In this document: piece after piece, positions 35,093 through 43,085 of the stretch
Layout of the letters: every line of letters starts with the position of its first letter
How positions within the stretch are numbered: position 1 is the stretch's first letter
Origin: Maribacter hydrothermalis
Lineage (GTDB): Bacteria; Bacteroidota; Bacteroidia; Flavobacteriales; Flavobacteriaceae
Assembly (NCBI RefSeq): GCF_001913155.1
Contig: NZ_CP018760.1
Span: 3,534,001-3,598,000, forward strand
Direction: 5' to 3'
DNA length: 64,000 nt
The notes under the pieces: model-generated
What the model was told of the DNA's origin: nothing
The model's input: the letters and a program-made list of their open reading frames with translations, nothing else
The model's database searches: none
Made by a program: the position numbers and the translations under genes

Positions 35093-37840
35093 TTATTTTT
35101 CAGAAGTCATCTTAGTATAGAGTTGAAATAATTTTTCTAAACGCTCCGTATCGTTTTTAAATTTACGACCTATGTAAATACGTTCCAGCACTTCATCATT
35201 GCGTTTATGCGCTTGGCGTAAATCTTCTGGCATTTTATCTGGATTATATAAATCTGCAATAGTTGCAGGGAAATGGCGCTCCCTAGAAATTAATATCTCT
35301 TCTACGCAAGTTGTTAGGTCTTCCTTATTTTTTTTTGTCAAAGTTGGTATTGGAAAGGTGTTCCAACCAAGTGTATTTGAGTAATTAAAGTCGGTTCTGA
35401 GCTTGCCACAGATAGAGTCAATCCAAACATAATGCAATTTTGATACTATAATTGCAAAATTCCATAACGCAGCATTAAACAAAGCAAAATTTCGGTTTGT
35501 GATTATATTACCAGGCTTTAAAAAACCACAAGGTAAAATATTGCGATTTCCCGAAGAAACGGCTGGAACAACAATTAATAATTCATTGCCATTTTGTCTT
35601 TTTTCATCAAAACGATGTGGATAATCTGCCCCCTTTTGAGTAGCAGCTTTTTTACTTGCTAATCGCATTTCTTTAACAGCTTCTATCCTGTCATTAATTT
35701 TTCTAATACGTTTTGCAGTATCGATATCTTTATCATTAATCCATAGGCAATATCTTACTTTGTCCGATATAAGTTCTGAAGAGCCATATATTCTTTTTAC
35801 ATATTTGACTTTTTCTGTCTGGCTCAGTTTTAAGGATGTTAGCTCATCTTTATCAAGTAACAGATTTCCTCCATCTACAGGTTTACTGCCAAACGTCATC
35901 TCATCAACACCAGAAAGAGGCTTTGATAATTTTCGAACTATTACATCTTGACCATCGATCAAGTATGCATTTATAAAATTCACTTTCTTTTCTACTGTTT
36001 CATTGCTATCATTAATGGAGAAAAGTCTATTATAATTACTACTTGATTTTGAGATTCCAACAATAATTACCGTTACACCCGCATTATAACTGGCAAGATT
36101 TGCCCATTTAAAAGATGTATGTGCAAAATTTATTTTATGTCCAGCCTTAAAGATTATTGGCCATAAAATGGGTACGTGTTGACCTTGGCAAATAGAGTTA
36201 GTCGAAACGAATGCGGAGGCTGCATCAGTATTATTAGCAAATTCTGCAGCTTTCATAAACCAACCACTTACATAATCAAGGGTTTTCCATTGTTTTGTGT
36301 ATTTAGAAAAAATGGATTCTAAATCTGCTTTTTGCTCTTTGGATTGCCAAGTAGAGCCAAGATATGGCGGGTTTCCACAGATATAAGTTTCGCCGCCTTC
36401 ATTATCAAAATCTATTTCGGCTTGATCTAATGGTGTAGAAAACAAATCGTCTCCTAATAATTTTACTCCAGTTCCCATTGGTGGGCATACTGACAACCAA
36501 TTAATTGTTAATGCATTCCCTTTTGTAATCCAATTTTGGGCATCTAGTGGCAAAAACTCTGCAAGTGCAAGACTCTGACCTCTATATAAAACATCACATT
36601 GGTATTCAGCTATAATTAATGCTAAGCGTGCTACTTCTGCTGAAAAGTCTTTTAATTCAATACCCCTAAAGTTAGTTAATGGTATTTCACTTGCTTTATT
36701 TTTTTCTCCTCGTTTTAGGTTAATCTCATTTTCAATTTTACGCATTTCTTTATACGCAATCACTAGGAAATTACCAGAACCACAAGCAGGGTCAAATACA
36801 CGTATACGAGCCATACGGTTGCGTAGATTTAGTAATTTTCGACTGTTATCTTCTGCCTTTTCTAAGTGCTCACGTAAATCATCTAAAAACAATGGATTTA
36901 ACACCTTTAATATATTTGGAACAGAAGTGTAATGCATCCCTAATGAACCACGTTCATCTTCGTCTGCAACAGCTTGTATCATTGACCCAAATATATCTGG
37001 GTTAATTTGCTTCCAATCTAAACTACCTACATGTAACAAATAAGAACGTGCTATTTTGGTAAACTTAGGCACATCAATAGAACCTGAAAAAAGCTCCCCA
37101 TTTACATAGGGGAATTTTTTACCCCAAACTTTTATTTTTTCTTCATCACGATTTTCGAGTTTAGTATCCATCGCCCTAAAAATCTCACTAATAACCTCGT
37201 GAGTATTAGATGCATTTGAATCACTAATTTTTTGAACGGTATCTGTAAAAAGGTCGTCTTCTCTAAATATATCTGTATCCTCAGCAAAAAAACAAAAGAT
37301 TAAGCGTGCTAAAAAGTGGTTCATGTCTGGACGTCGCTCTATACTTGTCCATTCGGGATTATGTTCTAATAACTCAACATACAATTTATTTAAACGACTG
37401 GTTGCTTTTATATCAAATGCGCTTTCACGTATTTGTTTTACTGTGGTAATATTTGCTAGAGAAAGAAAAAAGCCAAAATAATTATGAAAATCTTCATACT
37501 CACAAGCTACAGTTTCACCACTAAATATGTTTTCAGCCTGAAAATCTAATCCATCTGTTGCCAAAATATATTCTGCTTTACTTTTAGTGGTTGAAGGACT
37601 TTTACGAAGTACATCTAAAGTTTCAGAAACTTTCCCTTTTTTACAAGTTGCAATATGAATGTTATTTCGTTGTAAAATAGCACCATCAACATCTGTTTTA
37701 TTAGAAGAACCGCTTCTTAACTTCTTTATAGTGGTATCTTTATTACCAAAAGCCTCTAAAAAGAGAAAAGGAAATTCTTTAGCTTCAAAGGGCTGTAGGG
37801 CAAGTTCTGATACTGCTTCTTCTATTTCTACTGCGTTCAT
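35093..37840 (-). CDS. MmeI-like N6-adenine DNA methyltransferase without an active nuclease site
   Basis: 915 residues with type IIL (MmeI-like) layout: N-terminal region, helical linker (about 100-330), methyltransferase (motif I VFDPACGSGNFLV at 348-360, catalytic NPPY at 490-493) and a target-recognition region (about 600-880). MmeI carries a D-x-E-x-K nuclease at its N-terminus. Here the matching stretch reads DGAILQ..., then IATCKK, so the acidic residue of ExK is gone. It therefore probably only methylates. It is the first gene of the operon whose helicase and nuclease are separate. Confidence 0.85.
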   Translation of the reverse strand: MNAVEIEEAVSELALQPFEAKEFPFLFLEAFGNKDTTIKKLRSGSSNKTDVDGAILQRNNIHIATCKKGKVSETLDVLRKSPSTTKSKAEYILATDGLDFQAENIFSGETVACEYEDFHNYFGFFLSLANITTVKQIRESAFDIKATSRLNKLYVELLEHNPEWTSIERRPDMNHFLARLIFCFFAEDTDIFREDDLFTDTVQKISDSNASNTHEVISEIFRAMDTKLENRDEEKIKVWGKKFPYVNGELFSGSIDVPKFTKIARSYLLHVGSLDWKQINPDIFGSMIQAVADEDERGSLGMHYTSVPNILKVLNPLFLDDLREHLEKAEDNSRKLLNLRNRMARIRVFDPACGSGNFLVIAYKEMRKIENEINLKRGEKNKASEIPLTNFRGIELKDFSAEVARLALIIAEYQCDVLYRGQSLALAEFLPLDAQNWITKGNALTINWLSVCPPMGTGVKLLGDDLFSTPLDQAEIDFDNEGGETYICGNPPYLGSTWQSKEQKADLESIFSKYTKQWKTLDYVSGWFMKAAEFANNTDAASAFVSTNSICQGQHVPILWPIIFKAGHKINFAHTSFKWANLASYNAGVTVIIVGISKSSSNYNRLFSINDSNETVEKKVNFINAYLIDGQDVIVRKLSKPLSGVDEMTFGSKPVDGGNLLLDKDELTSLKLSQTEKVKYVKRIYGSSELISDKVRYCLWINDKDIDTAKRIRKINDRIEAVKEMRLASKKAATQKGADYPHRFDEKRQNGNELLIVVPAVSSGNRNILPCGFLKPGNIITNRNFALFNAALWNFAIIVSKLHYVWIDSICGKLRTDFNYSNTLGWNTFPIPTLTKKNKEDLTTCVEEILISRERHFPATIADLYNPDKMPEDLRQAHKRNDEVLERIYIGRKFKNDTERLEKLFQLYTKMTSEK

Positions 37841-37890
37841 AAAATTGTAATACTTCGTTTAATTAATTTAAACATATAATTACTAGGAAG

Positions 37891-38499
37891 CTAAAACTCC
37901 GTACATGTGATGCTTTGAATAATTAAATTTTCCAAGGAATCATCTCGATTGTCTAAAATATGACGAATAGAATTACCTATCATACCAACTTCAGAACTTC
38001 CTGTCCTAGCACCGTTAGCAGTTTTCCAAATAATTTTAAGCCTTACATTATTGGCAGAGTTATTTGTAACCAAATAGGCCTTATAACTTCCTATTTCTGC
38101 CACTTGCACGTCTACACAAAAATCATATTTTCCGAGGGTATAAATACCTATGTGAACTTTGCCATTAATTTGTTTGAAGTCTATTGTCTTAGGAAAAGCA
38201 TTACCAACACCGGCTACAACGGCAATAAAATCTTCAATATTCTCAGCATCAGTTTTTAGTTGTTTGAATTCTAAAATTTCTTCAGGAGAAAAGTCTTCTG
38301 ATTCTTTTAAAATCTCTTCTATTTCATCGGCAATGTCTTCTGCATCATCTTTTAACTCTTCACACGCGTCCTCATCCATTATTGCTTCTTTAAAATCACC
38401 TATGATTCTGGAAAGATTTCGATTGAAGTCGTCGGGGCTTTGAAAACCTGAACACGGGATTAAAAAACTTAGAAAAAATAAGGTGATTAAAGTTTTCAT
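37891..38499 (-). CDS. Secreted protein, third gene of the AbiE operon
   Basis: 202 residues. Residues 1-20 form a signal peptide (MKTLITLFFLSFLIPCSG, with Cys but no classic lipobox because Pro precedes it). An acidic helical stretch with many Asp/Glu follows (about 38-85), then a beta-rich C-terminal half with GKVHIGIYTLGKYDFCV. I do not recognise the family. Its ATG touches the stop of the toxin gene (TAAATG), so it is translated from the same messenger. A secreted partner in an abortive infection operon is odd; it could also belong to the next operon. Confidence 0.6.
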   Translation of the reverse strand: MKTLITLFFLSFLIPCSGFQSPDDFNRNLSRIIGDFKEAIMDEDACEELKDDAEDIADEIEEILKESEDFSPEEILEFKQLKTDAENIEDFIAVVAGVGNAFPKTIDFKQINGKVHIGIYTLGKYDFCVDVQVAEIGSYKAYLVTNNSANNVRLKIIWKTANGARTGSSEVGMIGNSIRHILDNRDDSLENLIIQSITCTEF

Positions 38500-39291
38500 T
38501 TATTTTATTTTGGTCATTAGTTCATTTTTAAGCCACCCAAAAGCAGCTTCGTGATTGTATTCAATTTCTGGTCGCAACAAAGCTTCCATATCTCCTGTAA
38601 AATTAGGGTCGTTCTCTTTTTCCTCTATATTCATTAAAAACTCTTTTCTACTTGGTGTTTTGTCCACGGAGAACTTCATGTATTCATTAAAGCATTGGAT
38701 GATAGCATCATGGTCTAATTTCAAATTCAATCTAGAATAATCTAAATCAAACAAATCGCGACCTTTGCTACGTTGGTATAATGCCCTAAGCTTAGTACCT
38801 AAAAGTTCATTGATGTTGTACGTTCGAATATTAGCGCTTCCTTTAAACCAATCGCTTTGCACCTCAAAAGGAAATTCAACCCATGGTAGTACATTAAAAT
38901 GCTCTTTACAATTAATTTCTAATTTTAAGCGCAGTCTAATACCCTCATATTCAGAAGTAAAACGATATAATGCTTTTGCTCCATGTCCTCCGATTTTAGT
39001 GCTTCTTTTTTCTTCAAAAAATGTAATGACTTCATTGAGACGTTGCATTATTGGTTTTATTGGACCTTCTTTAATTTGAACCAAATCGATATCTTCAGAA
39101 TATCTTGGCGCAGGATTTAGATACAATTTATGCAAAGCAGTTCCACCCCTAAAGGCTAGATTTTCTCTTAGAAAATTATCAGAGAAAATTTCTACTAATG
39201 CTCTGCTAATTACAAGGTCTTGTTCTACTTGATAAAACTGTTTCCAAGGGGCTTGTTTTTGCCATTTTGCTATGTAGGGCTTTGGAATCAT
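38500..39291 (-). CDS. AbiEii/AbiGii-type nucleotidyltransferase toxin
   Basis: 263 residues of the type IV toxin-antitoxin group. FRGGTALHKLYLN is the GG(S/T)xLxK motif and RYSEDIDLVQ is the DxD metal-binding motif of the nucleotidyltransferase fold. The following Lys/Asp-rich segment LGTKLRALYQRSKGRDLFDL is also conserved in this family. Related enzymes (MenT-type) block growth by modifying tRNA or other targets with nucleotides. It overlaps its antitoxin gene by 4 bases (ATGA), the normal arrangement. Confidence 0.9.
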   Translation of the reverse strand: MIPKPYIAKWQKQAPWKQFYQVEQDLVISRALVEIFSDNFLRENLAFRGGTALHKLYLNPAPRYSEDIDLVQIKEGPIKPIMQRLNEVITFFEEKRSTKIGGHGAKALYRFTSEYEGIRLRLKLEINCKEHFNVLPWVEFPFEVQSDWFKGSANIRTYNINELLGTKLRALYQRSKGRDLFDLDYSRLNLKLDHDAIIQCFNEYMKFSVDKTPSRKEFLMNIEEKENDPNFTGDMEALLRPEIEYNHEAAFGWLKNELMTKIK

Positions 39292-40079
39292 AAATCGTTT
39301 TCCAGTTTTATATTCACATCAACTTTCCAGTGATTATTAATGGCTCCAGGTCTCTCTTTTGATTTTGGACTCAATAACACCGGATAGTATTTTGATGCCT
39401 TTAAGCATTCCATAATTGGTACATATAAATTAGATTCAACTTGTAGTGCTGACTCTAACAAAAAACCAAAACGTTGTAGGGTGCTTTTGTGAGGATACCA
39501 ACTTAATAAGTCGTTTATGTCTTGAACGGTAATCTCTTCTGATAACTCTTCTAGAATGGCTAACATTCTATTAATTCCACCCAACTTAGTTTGATGACTA
39601 ATTAAATCTGCAGCGGTTAGCGCTGGACTTGAAATTTTAAAAATACCTGCGTCCGATTTTTTTTCTAAAATGTTTTTTGTTGGCCATTTTGAAGTTGTAA
39701 AAAAATGGATGTCCAGCGATGATTTTTTAATGTTAGGAAATTGGTTATCCGTCATCACATATTCCCGTTGCACTTGTTGATGTCCTGCACCGTGAAATTT
39801 TGCAGCGGAATAAAAGCCCAGGTAATACTTACTATCCAAATAGTTAAAAAGTTTATCTGCAAATAATTGTATAGGAAGCTGTTCTTGTTTTGAATATCTT
39901 GGTGGAATGATTAGGTAAAATCCTTTTCTTAGATTTATAATTTCCTTTTTTGTTACCAATCGAGAGAGCTCTCGCGTTAAAGCAGTTTCTGTTTTATGAC
40001 ACTTTTGTATAAGTTCATCCCAGGAAAATGAGTACTCTTCAACCGATTGTAATTGCTTTATGTAGTCTGAAATATCCAA
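39288..40079 (-). CDS. AbiEi-type antitoxin and autorepressor
   Basis: 263 residues. The N-terminal winged helix (about 1-60; TALTRELSRLVTKKEIINLRKGFYL) and C-terminal domain match AbiEi. In the studied systems AbiEi represses its own promoter by binding inverted repeats and neutralises toxicity. The frame starts with TTG and no ATG lies nearby, so the exact start is uncertain. An inverted repeat, TACCA-N5-TGGTA, sits 26 bases upstream as a candidate operator. Confidence 0.85.
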   Translation of the reverse strand: MDISDYIKQLQSVEEYSFSWDELIQKCHKTETALTRELSRLVTKKEIINLRKGFYLIIPPRYSKQEQLPIQLFADKLFNYLDSKYYLGFYSAAKFHGAGHQQVQREYVMTDNQFPNIKKSSLDIHFFTTSKWPTKNILEKKSDAGIFKISSPALTAADLISHQTKLGGINRMLAILEELSEEITVQDINDLLSWYPHKSTLQRFGFLLESALQVESNLYVPIMECLKASKYYPVLLSPKSKERPGAINNHWKVDVNIKLENDL

Positions 40080-40103
40080 TTCAAAAGTAATATTTTTAGA
40101 AAG

Positions 40104-40120
40104 ATACCACTTTATGGTAT
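40104..40120. promoter_or_regulatory. Candidate AbiEi operator
   Basis: ATACCA (40104-40109) and TGGTAT (40115-40120) form a perfect inverted repeat with a 5-base centre, just upstream of the antitoxin. Two related sites lie at 40534-40548 and 40575-40590. Confidence 0.5.
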
Positions 40121-40203
40121 TAATCTCATTATTTTACTATAATATATTTAAATTTAATCAATATTAAGGATTGCCTACTAACACGAAATAATATCAATTT
40201 AAT

Positions 40204-40530
40204 ATGAGAATCCTCTTCATCTGCTCCGCAAATAAGCAACGCTCTAAAACGGCTGAGGATTACTTTGCTTCAAAATTTCCAGAACACGAATTTTTGAGCG
40301 CAGGAACAAATAGTAAAATTTGCAGAAAAGAAGGTACGACTGAACTAACTGAAGTTTTATTAGAGTGGGCTGATAAAGTCTATGCTATGGAAAAGAAACA
40401 TCTTGACCAGATTCAAAAGCATACTGGGTCGAAATATTATACGAAAGTCACGGTTTTAAACATTCCAGATATTTATGGATATTATGACAAAGGGCTATTA
40501 AAGATTTTGGACGAGAGAATCATGCTTTAA
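40204..40530 (+). CDS. Low-molecular-weight protein tyrosine phosphatase-like protein
   Basis: 108 residues, shorter than the usual 150-160 of LMW-PTPs. The N-terminus FICSANKQRSKTAE contains a C-x5-R-S/T P-loop, the catalytic signature, and IPDIYGYYD near residue 87 matches the Asp loop in place. ADKVYAMEKKHLDQI aligns with the middle. It could dephosphorylate a phosphotyrosine or act on another phosphate group. It is divergent from the AbiE genes and is the last island gene before attR. Confidence 0.65.
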   Translation: MRILFICSANKQRSKTAEDYFASKFPEHEFLSAGTNSKICRKEGTTELTEVLLEWADKVYAMEKKHLDQIQKHTGSKYYTKVTVLNIPDIYGYYDKGLLKILDERIML

Positions 40531-40533
40531 AAC

Positions 40534-40590
40534 TACCAATATAATGGTCGTTTCATGCCTTAAACTGTGATATCTACCAGTATAGTGGTA
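40534..40590. promoter_or_regulatory. Pair of TACCA-N6-TGGT sites downstream of the phosphatase gene
   Basis: TACCAATATAATGGT (40534-40548) and TACCAGTATAGTGGTA (40575-40590) have the same half-sites as the AbiE operator candidate but one extra central base. Confidence 0.4.
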
Positions 40591-40820
40591 ATATATTGTT
40601 GGTTAGATCTATAGATTAGAAGTCATGATTGAACAAAATAGACTTAAAGGGGCTTTGAAAAATATAATTTGCTCCCTTTTCTGCCGATTTGAACCCATGG
40701 ATAGTATAAAACTGCCTATACTCCCAAACTTTTGTTAAATAGGGGCATATTTGGTGGACGTATAATTTGATGCGGCTATTAAGCCCTTAAAACAATGGCA
40801 AAATGAGATTTTGGTTAGTT

Positions 40821-40833
40821 CCTCTTTCTCCGC
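40821..40833 (+). other. Attachment site attR
   Basis: CCTCTTTCTCCGC, an exact 13-bp copy of the tRNA-Ser 3' end at 25458-25470. Confidence 0.85.
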
Positions 40834-40856
40834 ATAGGAATTTCTAAATTCTGTTC

Positions 40857-40890
40857 AAAGCCTGTAAACAATATGTTTACAGGCTTTTTT
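40857..40890 (+). terminator. Hairpin terminator just outside attR
   Basis: AAAGCCTGTAAAC (40857-40869) pairs with GTTTACAGGCTTT (40875-40887) and a T run follows. Lying 24 bases beyond the repeat, it is probably the original tRNA-Ser terminator, moved away by the island. Confidence 0.8.
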
Positions 40891-41006
40891 TTGTCTTCAT
40901 TTAAAGTATTTAATATCCAATTTTTAAATACTGATTGTTTTCAAATGACGGAAAGTTTCATAAAGGAATAGGGAAATGTTTAATTCATTAAAAATTAAAA
41001 ATTATT

Positions 41007-41038
41007 TTGTTTAATGTTATTTAAAATTAATTAAACAT
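41007..41038. promoter_or_regulatory. Shared operator, site 1 (TTGTTTA-N18-TAAACAT)
   Basis: TTGTTTA at 41007-41013 and TAAACAT at 41032-41038, 18 bases apart. It lies 57 bases before the small-protein gene that opens the photolyase-region operon. Four further sites have the same half-sites and spacing. Confidence 0.75.
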
Positions 41039-41094
41039 TTTGTATTTTTACTATTAAATTCTAGAAACTAATTTCTAAATATTAGAAAGCAACT

Positions 41095-41256
41095 ATGTTC
41101 GGATTATTCAAAAAGAAAACAGAGAAAGAAAAATTACAAACTCAATATGAAAAGCTTTTAAAAGAAGCGCACACTTTATCTACTACAAATAGGAAGATGA
41201 GCGACCAAAAAACTTTCGAAGCAGAAGAAATAATGAAACAGCTGGAAAAGCTGTGA
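41095..41256 (+). CDS. Lacal_2735 family small protein
   Basis: 53 residues, MFGLFKKKTEKEKLQ at the start and a helical, heptad-like middle (KLQTQYEKLLKEAHTL). This is the short flavobacterial Lacal_2735 family of unknown function. It sits 57 bases after operator site 1 and 18 bases before the next gene, so it is the first gene of the operon. Confidence 0.75.
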   Translation: MFGLFKKKTEKEKLQTQYEKLLKEAHTLSTTNRKMSDQKTFEAEEIMKQLEKL

Positions 41257-41274
41257 TACTAAGTTCTATTTAAA

Positions 41275-41676
41275 ATGGCAGAGGATAAAAAACCCGATAC
41301 TGTAGTTTTCAATAATGAGTCCAAAAAATATGATGCAGCTCTTAAACCCTATGCAACTTCTGTTGGTGCACCAGTAATAACACCTACCGATACTATTGCT
41401 TGGAAAAATAGAAGTATCAATAAAATAAATCACAAGTACAAAACAAAATACTTAGAACTTAAGGCCGAGTACGAAACAATGATGCAGGAGTTCCAATACA
41501 ACAAACTTGTATTGAATGCAACTATTTCGTTTGAACCTATTGTAGGCGAACTATATCATTTATACAAGAAAGAGAATGGGGAATCCTTTCTTTCTATTAT
41601 AGAACCAGAACAGTGTAAATTTAATTTTATTGGTAGTTTTTATTTTAATGCAGACCAAATTTGGGAGAAATTATAG
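41275..41676 (+). CDS. DUF2452 domain protein
   Basis: 133 residues matching DUF2452: KPDTVVFNNESKKYDAALKP at the N-terminus, a helical middle (KINHKYKTKYLELKAEYETMM), and an Asp/Glu-rich end with FNFIGSFYFNADQIWEKL. The function is unknown. It is found with photolyase-region genes in this locus, and its stop is 6 bases before the TIGR03643 gene. Confidence 0.75.
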   Translation: MAEDKKPDTVVFNNESKKYDAALKPYATSVGAPVITPTDTIAWKNRSINKINHKYKTKYLELKAEYETMMQEFQYNKLVLNATISFEPIVGELYHLYKKENGESFLSIIEPEQCKFNFIGSFYFNADQIWEKL

Positions 41677-41682
41677 ATTAAA

Positions 41683-41970
41683 ATGGGTGACACAAAACAA
41701 TTTACAGAGCGAGAACTAGATCGCATTATTGAAATGGCTTGGGAAGATCGCACACCTTTTGAAGCACTATTATTTCAATTTAAAATACCTGAAAAAGAGG
41801 TAATTAAAATTATGCGAGGTAATCTTAAAGAATCTAGTTTTAAGCGTTGGCGCAAACGCGTTAATAGTGGTGTTAGTAGTAAGCATTTAAAAAAGCGAAG
41901 TGATGAAATCACACGTTTTAAATGCACCAGGCAACGTGCCATTTCAGGAAATAAAATAAGTAAGCGTTAA
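41683..41970 (+). CDS. TIGR03643 family protein
   Basis: 95 residues. The signature ELDRIIEMAWEDRTPFEALL, followed by a helix-turn-helix-like FQFKIPEKEVIKIMRGNL, matches TIGR03643, a small family that often neighbours photolyase and cryptochrome genes. The role is unknown; DNA binding is possible from the helix arrangement. Its stop overlaps the next start by one base. Confidence 0.8.
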   Translation: MGDTKQFTERELDRIIEMAWEDRTPFEALLFQFKIPEKEVIKIMRGNLKESSFKRWRKRVNSGVSSKHLKKRSDEITRFKCTRQRAISGNKISKR

Positions 41971-43085
41971 TGAAGTTCGCAACTCATACTCCTGTTCATT
42001 TTCCTACTAATTTCGGGGCTATTTTAAATAGAATTGCAGCAATTGATCCTATTAATTATGGACCTACACGAAATTATATTGATGGTGCGGTAAGTTATTT
42101 ATCACCCTATATCTCGCGTGGTGTAATTTCTACAAAATTTGTATATGAACAATTATTAAGCAGAGGCTTTCACCCTGGGCCTTGTATGAAATTTATCCAG
42201 GAACTTGCTTGGCGAGATTATTGGCAACAAGTATGGATCGCTAAAGGTGACGCCATAAACACGGATATAAAACAAGCACAAACACCTGTACATACGACTA
42301 ATATATCCAGTGCCATTGTTCATGCAAATACGGGAATAAAAGTTATTGATAATGCTGTAGACCAATTGTACACTACAGGATATATCCACAATCATTTACG
42401 TATGTATTTGGCATCTATTGCTTGTAATATTGCTCAAAATCATTGGAAAACTCCAGCGCAATGGATGTACTATTATTTATTAGATGCAGATTGGGCAAGT
42501 AATGCTCTTAGCTGGCAATGGGTTGCAGGTGCTAATAGCAATAAAAAGTATTATGCAAATCAAGAGAATATAAACACCTTTTGCTACAGCAACCAAACCA
42601 ATACTTTTTTGGATGTTTCTTATGACGAATTCGAAAGCTTAGACGTACCTGAAATCTTAAAAACTACCGAAGTCTTTAATTGTATTTCATCATTACCACC
42701 AAAAACGAACATCGTTGTAAACGAAGAATTACCCACTTGTATTTATAATTTCTACAATTTAGATCCTATTTGGAAAAATGACATATCGGCAAATCGTATT
42801 TTTATATTGGAGCCATCACATTTTAATCAGTATCCTATTTCTAAAAACACGATAGATTTTATTTTAAATCTTGCTAAGAATATAACAGGTATTCAAATAT
42901 ATGTAGGCGAATTTAATGAGCTACTATGTGATTATAAGCACCTAAATATATATTTTAAAGAGCATCCGCTAAACAAACACTATAATGGTATTGAAGAACC
43001 TAGGGATTGGATGTTTAATGTTCACGGTTATTACCCTTCATTTTTTGCTTTTTGGAAAAAATGTAAAAAGCAAATTCATTTTTGA
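41970..43085 (+). CDS. Photolyase-related FAD-binding protein with reversed domain order
   Basis: 371 residues. Unlike photolyases, it begins with the FAD-binding helical domain (about 18-215): SYLSPYISRGVIS, ELAWRDYWQQVW, TGYIHNHLRMYLASIA and WQWVAGANSNKKYY are the FAD-contacting segments. The alpha/beta antenna-like domain follows at about 255-371 (RIFILEPSHFNQYP, GIQIYVGEFNELL). This is a circular permutation. Substrate and activity are unknown; blue-light sensing or repair is inferred. It is coupled to its neighbours by overlaps of 1 and 4 bases. Confidence 0.75.
   Translation: MKFATHTPVHFPTNFGAILNRIAAIDPINYGPTRNYIDGAVSYLSPYISRGVISTKFVYEQLLSRGFHPGPCMKFIQELAWRDYWQQVWIAKGDAINTDIKQAQTPVHTTNISSAIVHANTGIKVIDNAVDQLYTTGYIHNHLRMYLASIACNIAQNHWKTPAQWMYYYLLDADWASNALSWQWVAGANSNKKYYANQENINTFCYSNQTNTFLDVSYDEFESLDVPEILKTTEVFNCISSLPPKTNIVVNEELPTCIYNFYNLDPIWKNDISANRIFILEPSHFNQYPISKNTIDFILNLAKNITGIQIYVGEFNELLCDYKHLNIYFKEHPLNKHYNGIEEPRDWMFNVHGYYPSFFAFWKKCKKQIHF

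Larger units (their letters stand above)
25458..40833. mobile_element. 15.4-kb integrative genomic island at tRNA-Ser
   Basis: Bounded by a 13-bp direct repeat, one copy in the tRNA-Ser 3' end. Next to attL lies a tyrosine recombinase; then come mobilisation-type genes (27.1-28.2 kb) and defence-type cargo: a reverse transcriptase, a MTase-helicase-GIY-YIG-PLD operon, an AbiE pair and a phosphatase-like gene. No relaxase, conjugation genes or replication origin are seen, so it would need help to transfer. A terminator-like hairpin at 40857-40887 lies just outside attR and may be the original tRNA terminator. Confidence 0.85.

Noticed and set aside
31002-37840. The operon is a known DISARM system
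   Set aside because: It has a methyltransferase, a helicase and a PLD protein, but no DUF1998 (DrmB) gene and an extra GIY-YIG nuclease, and the helicase C-terminus is different.
31827-37840. A type I restriction-modification system
   Set aside because: There is no specificity subunit (HsdS), the methyltransferase is of MmeI type with its own recognition region, and the helicase has no fused nuclease.
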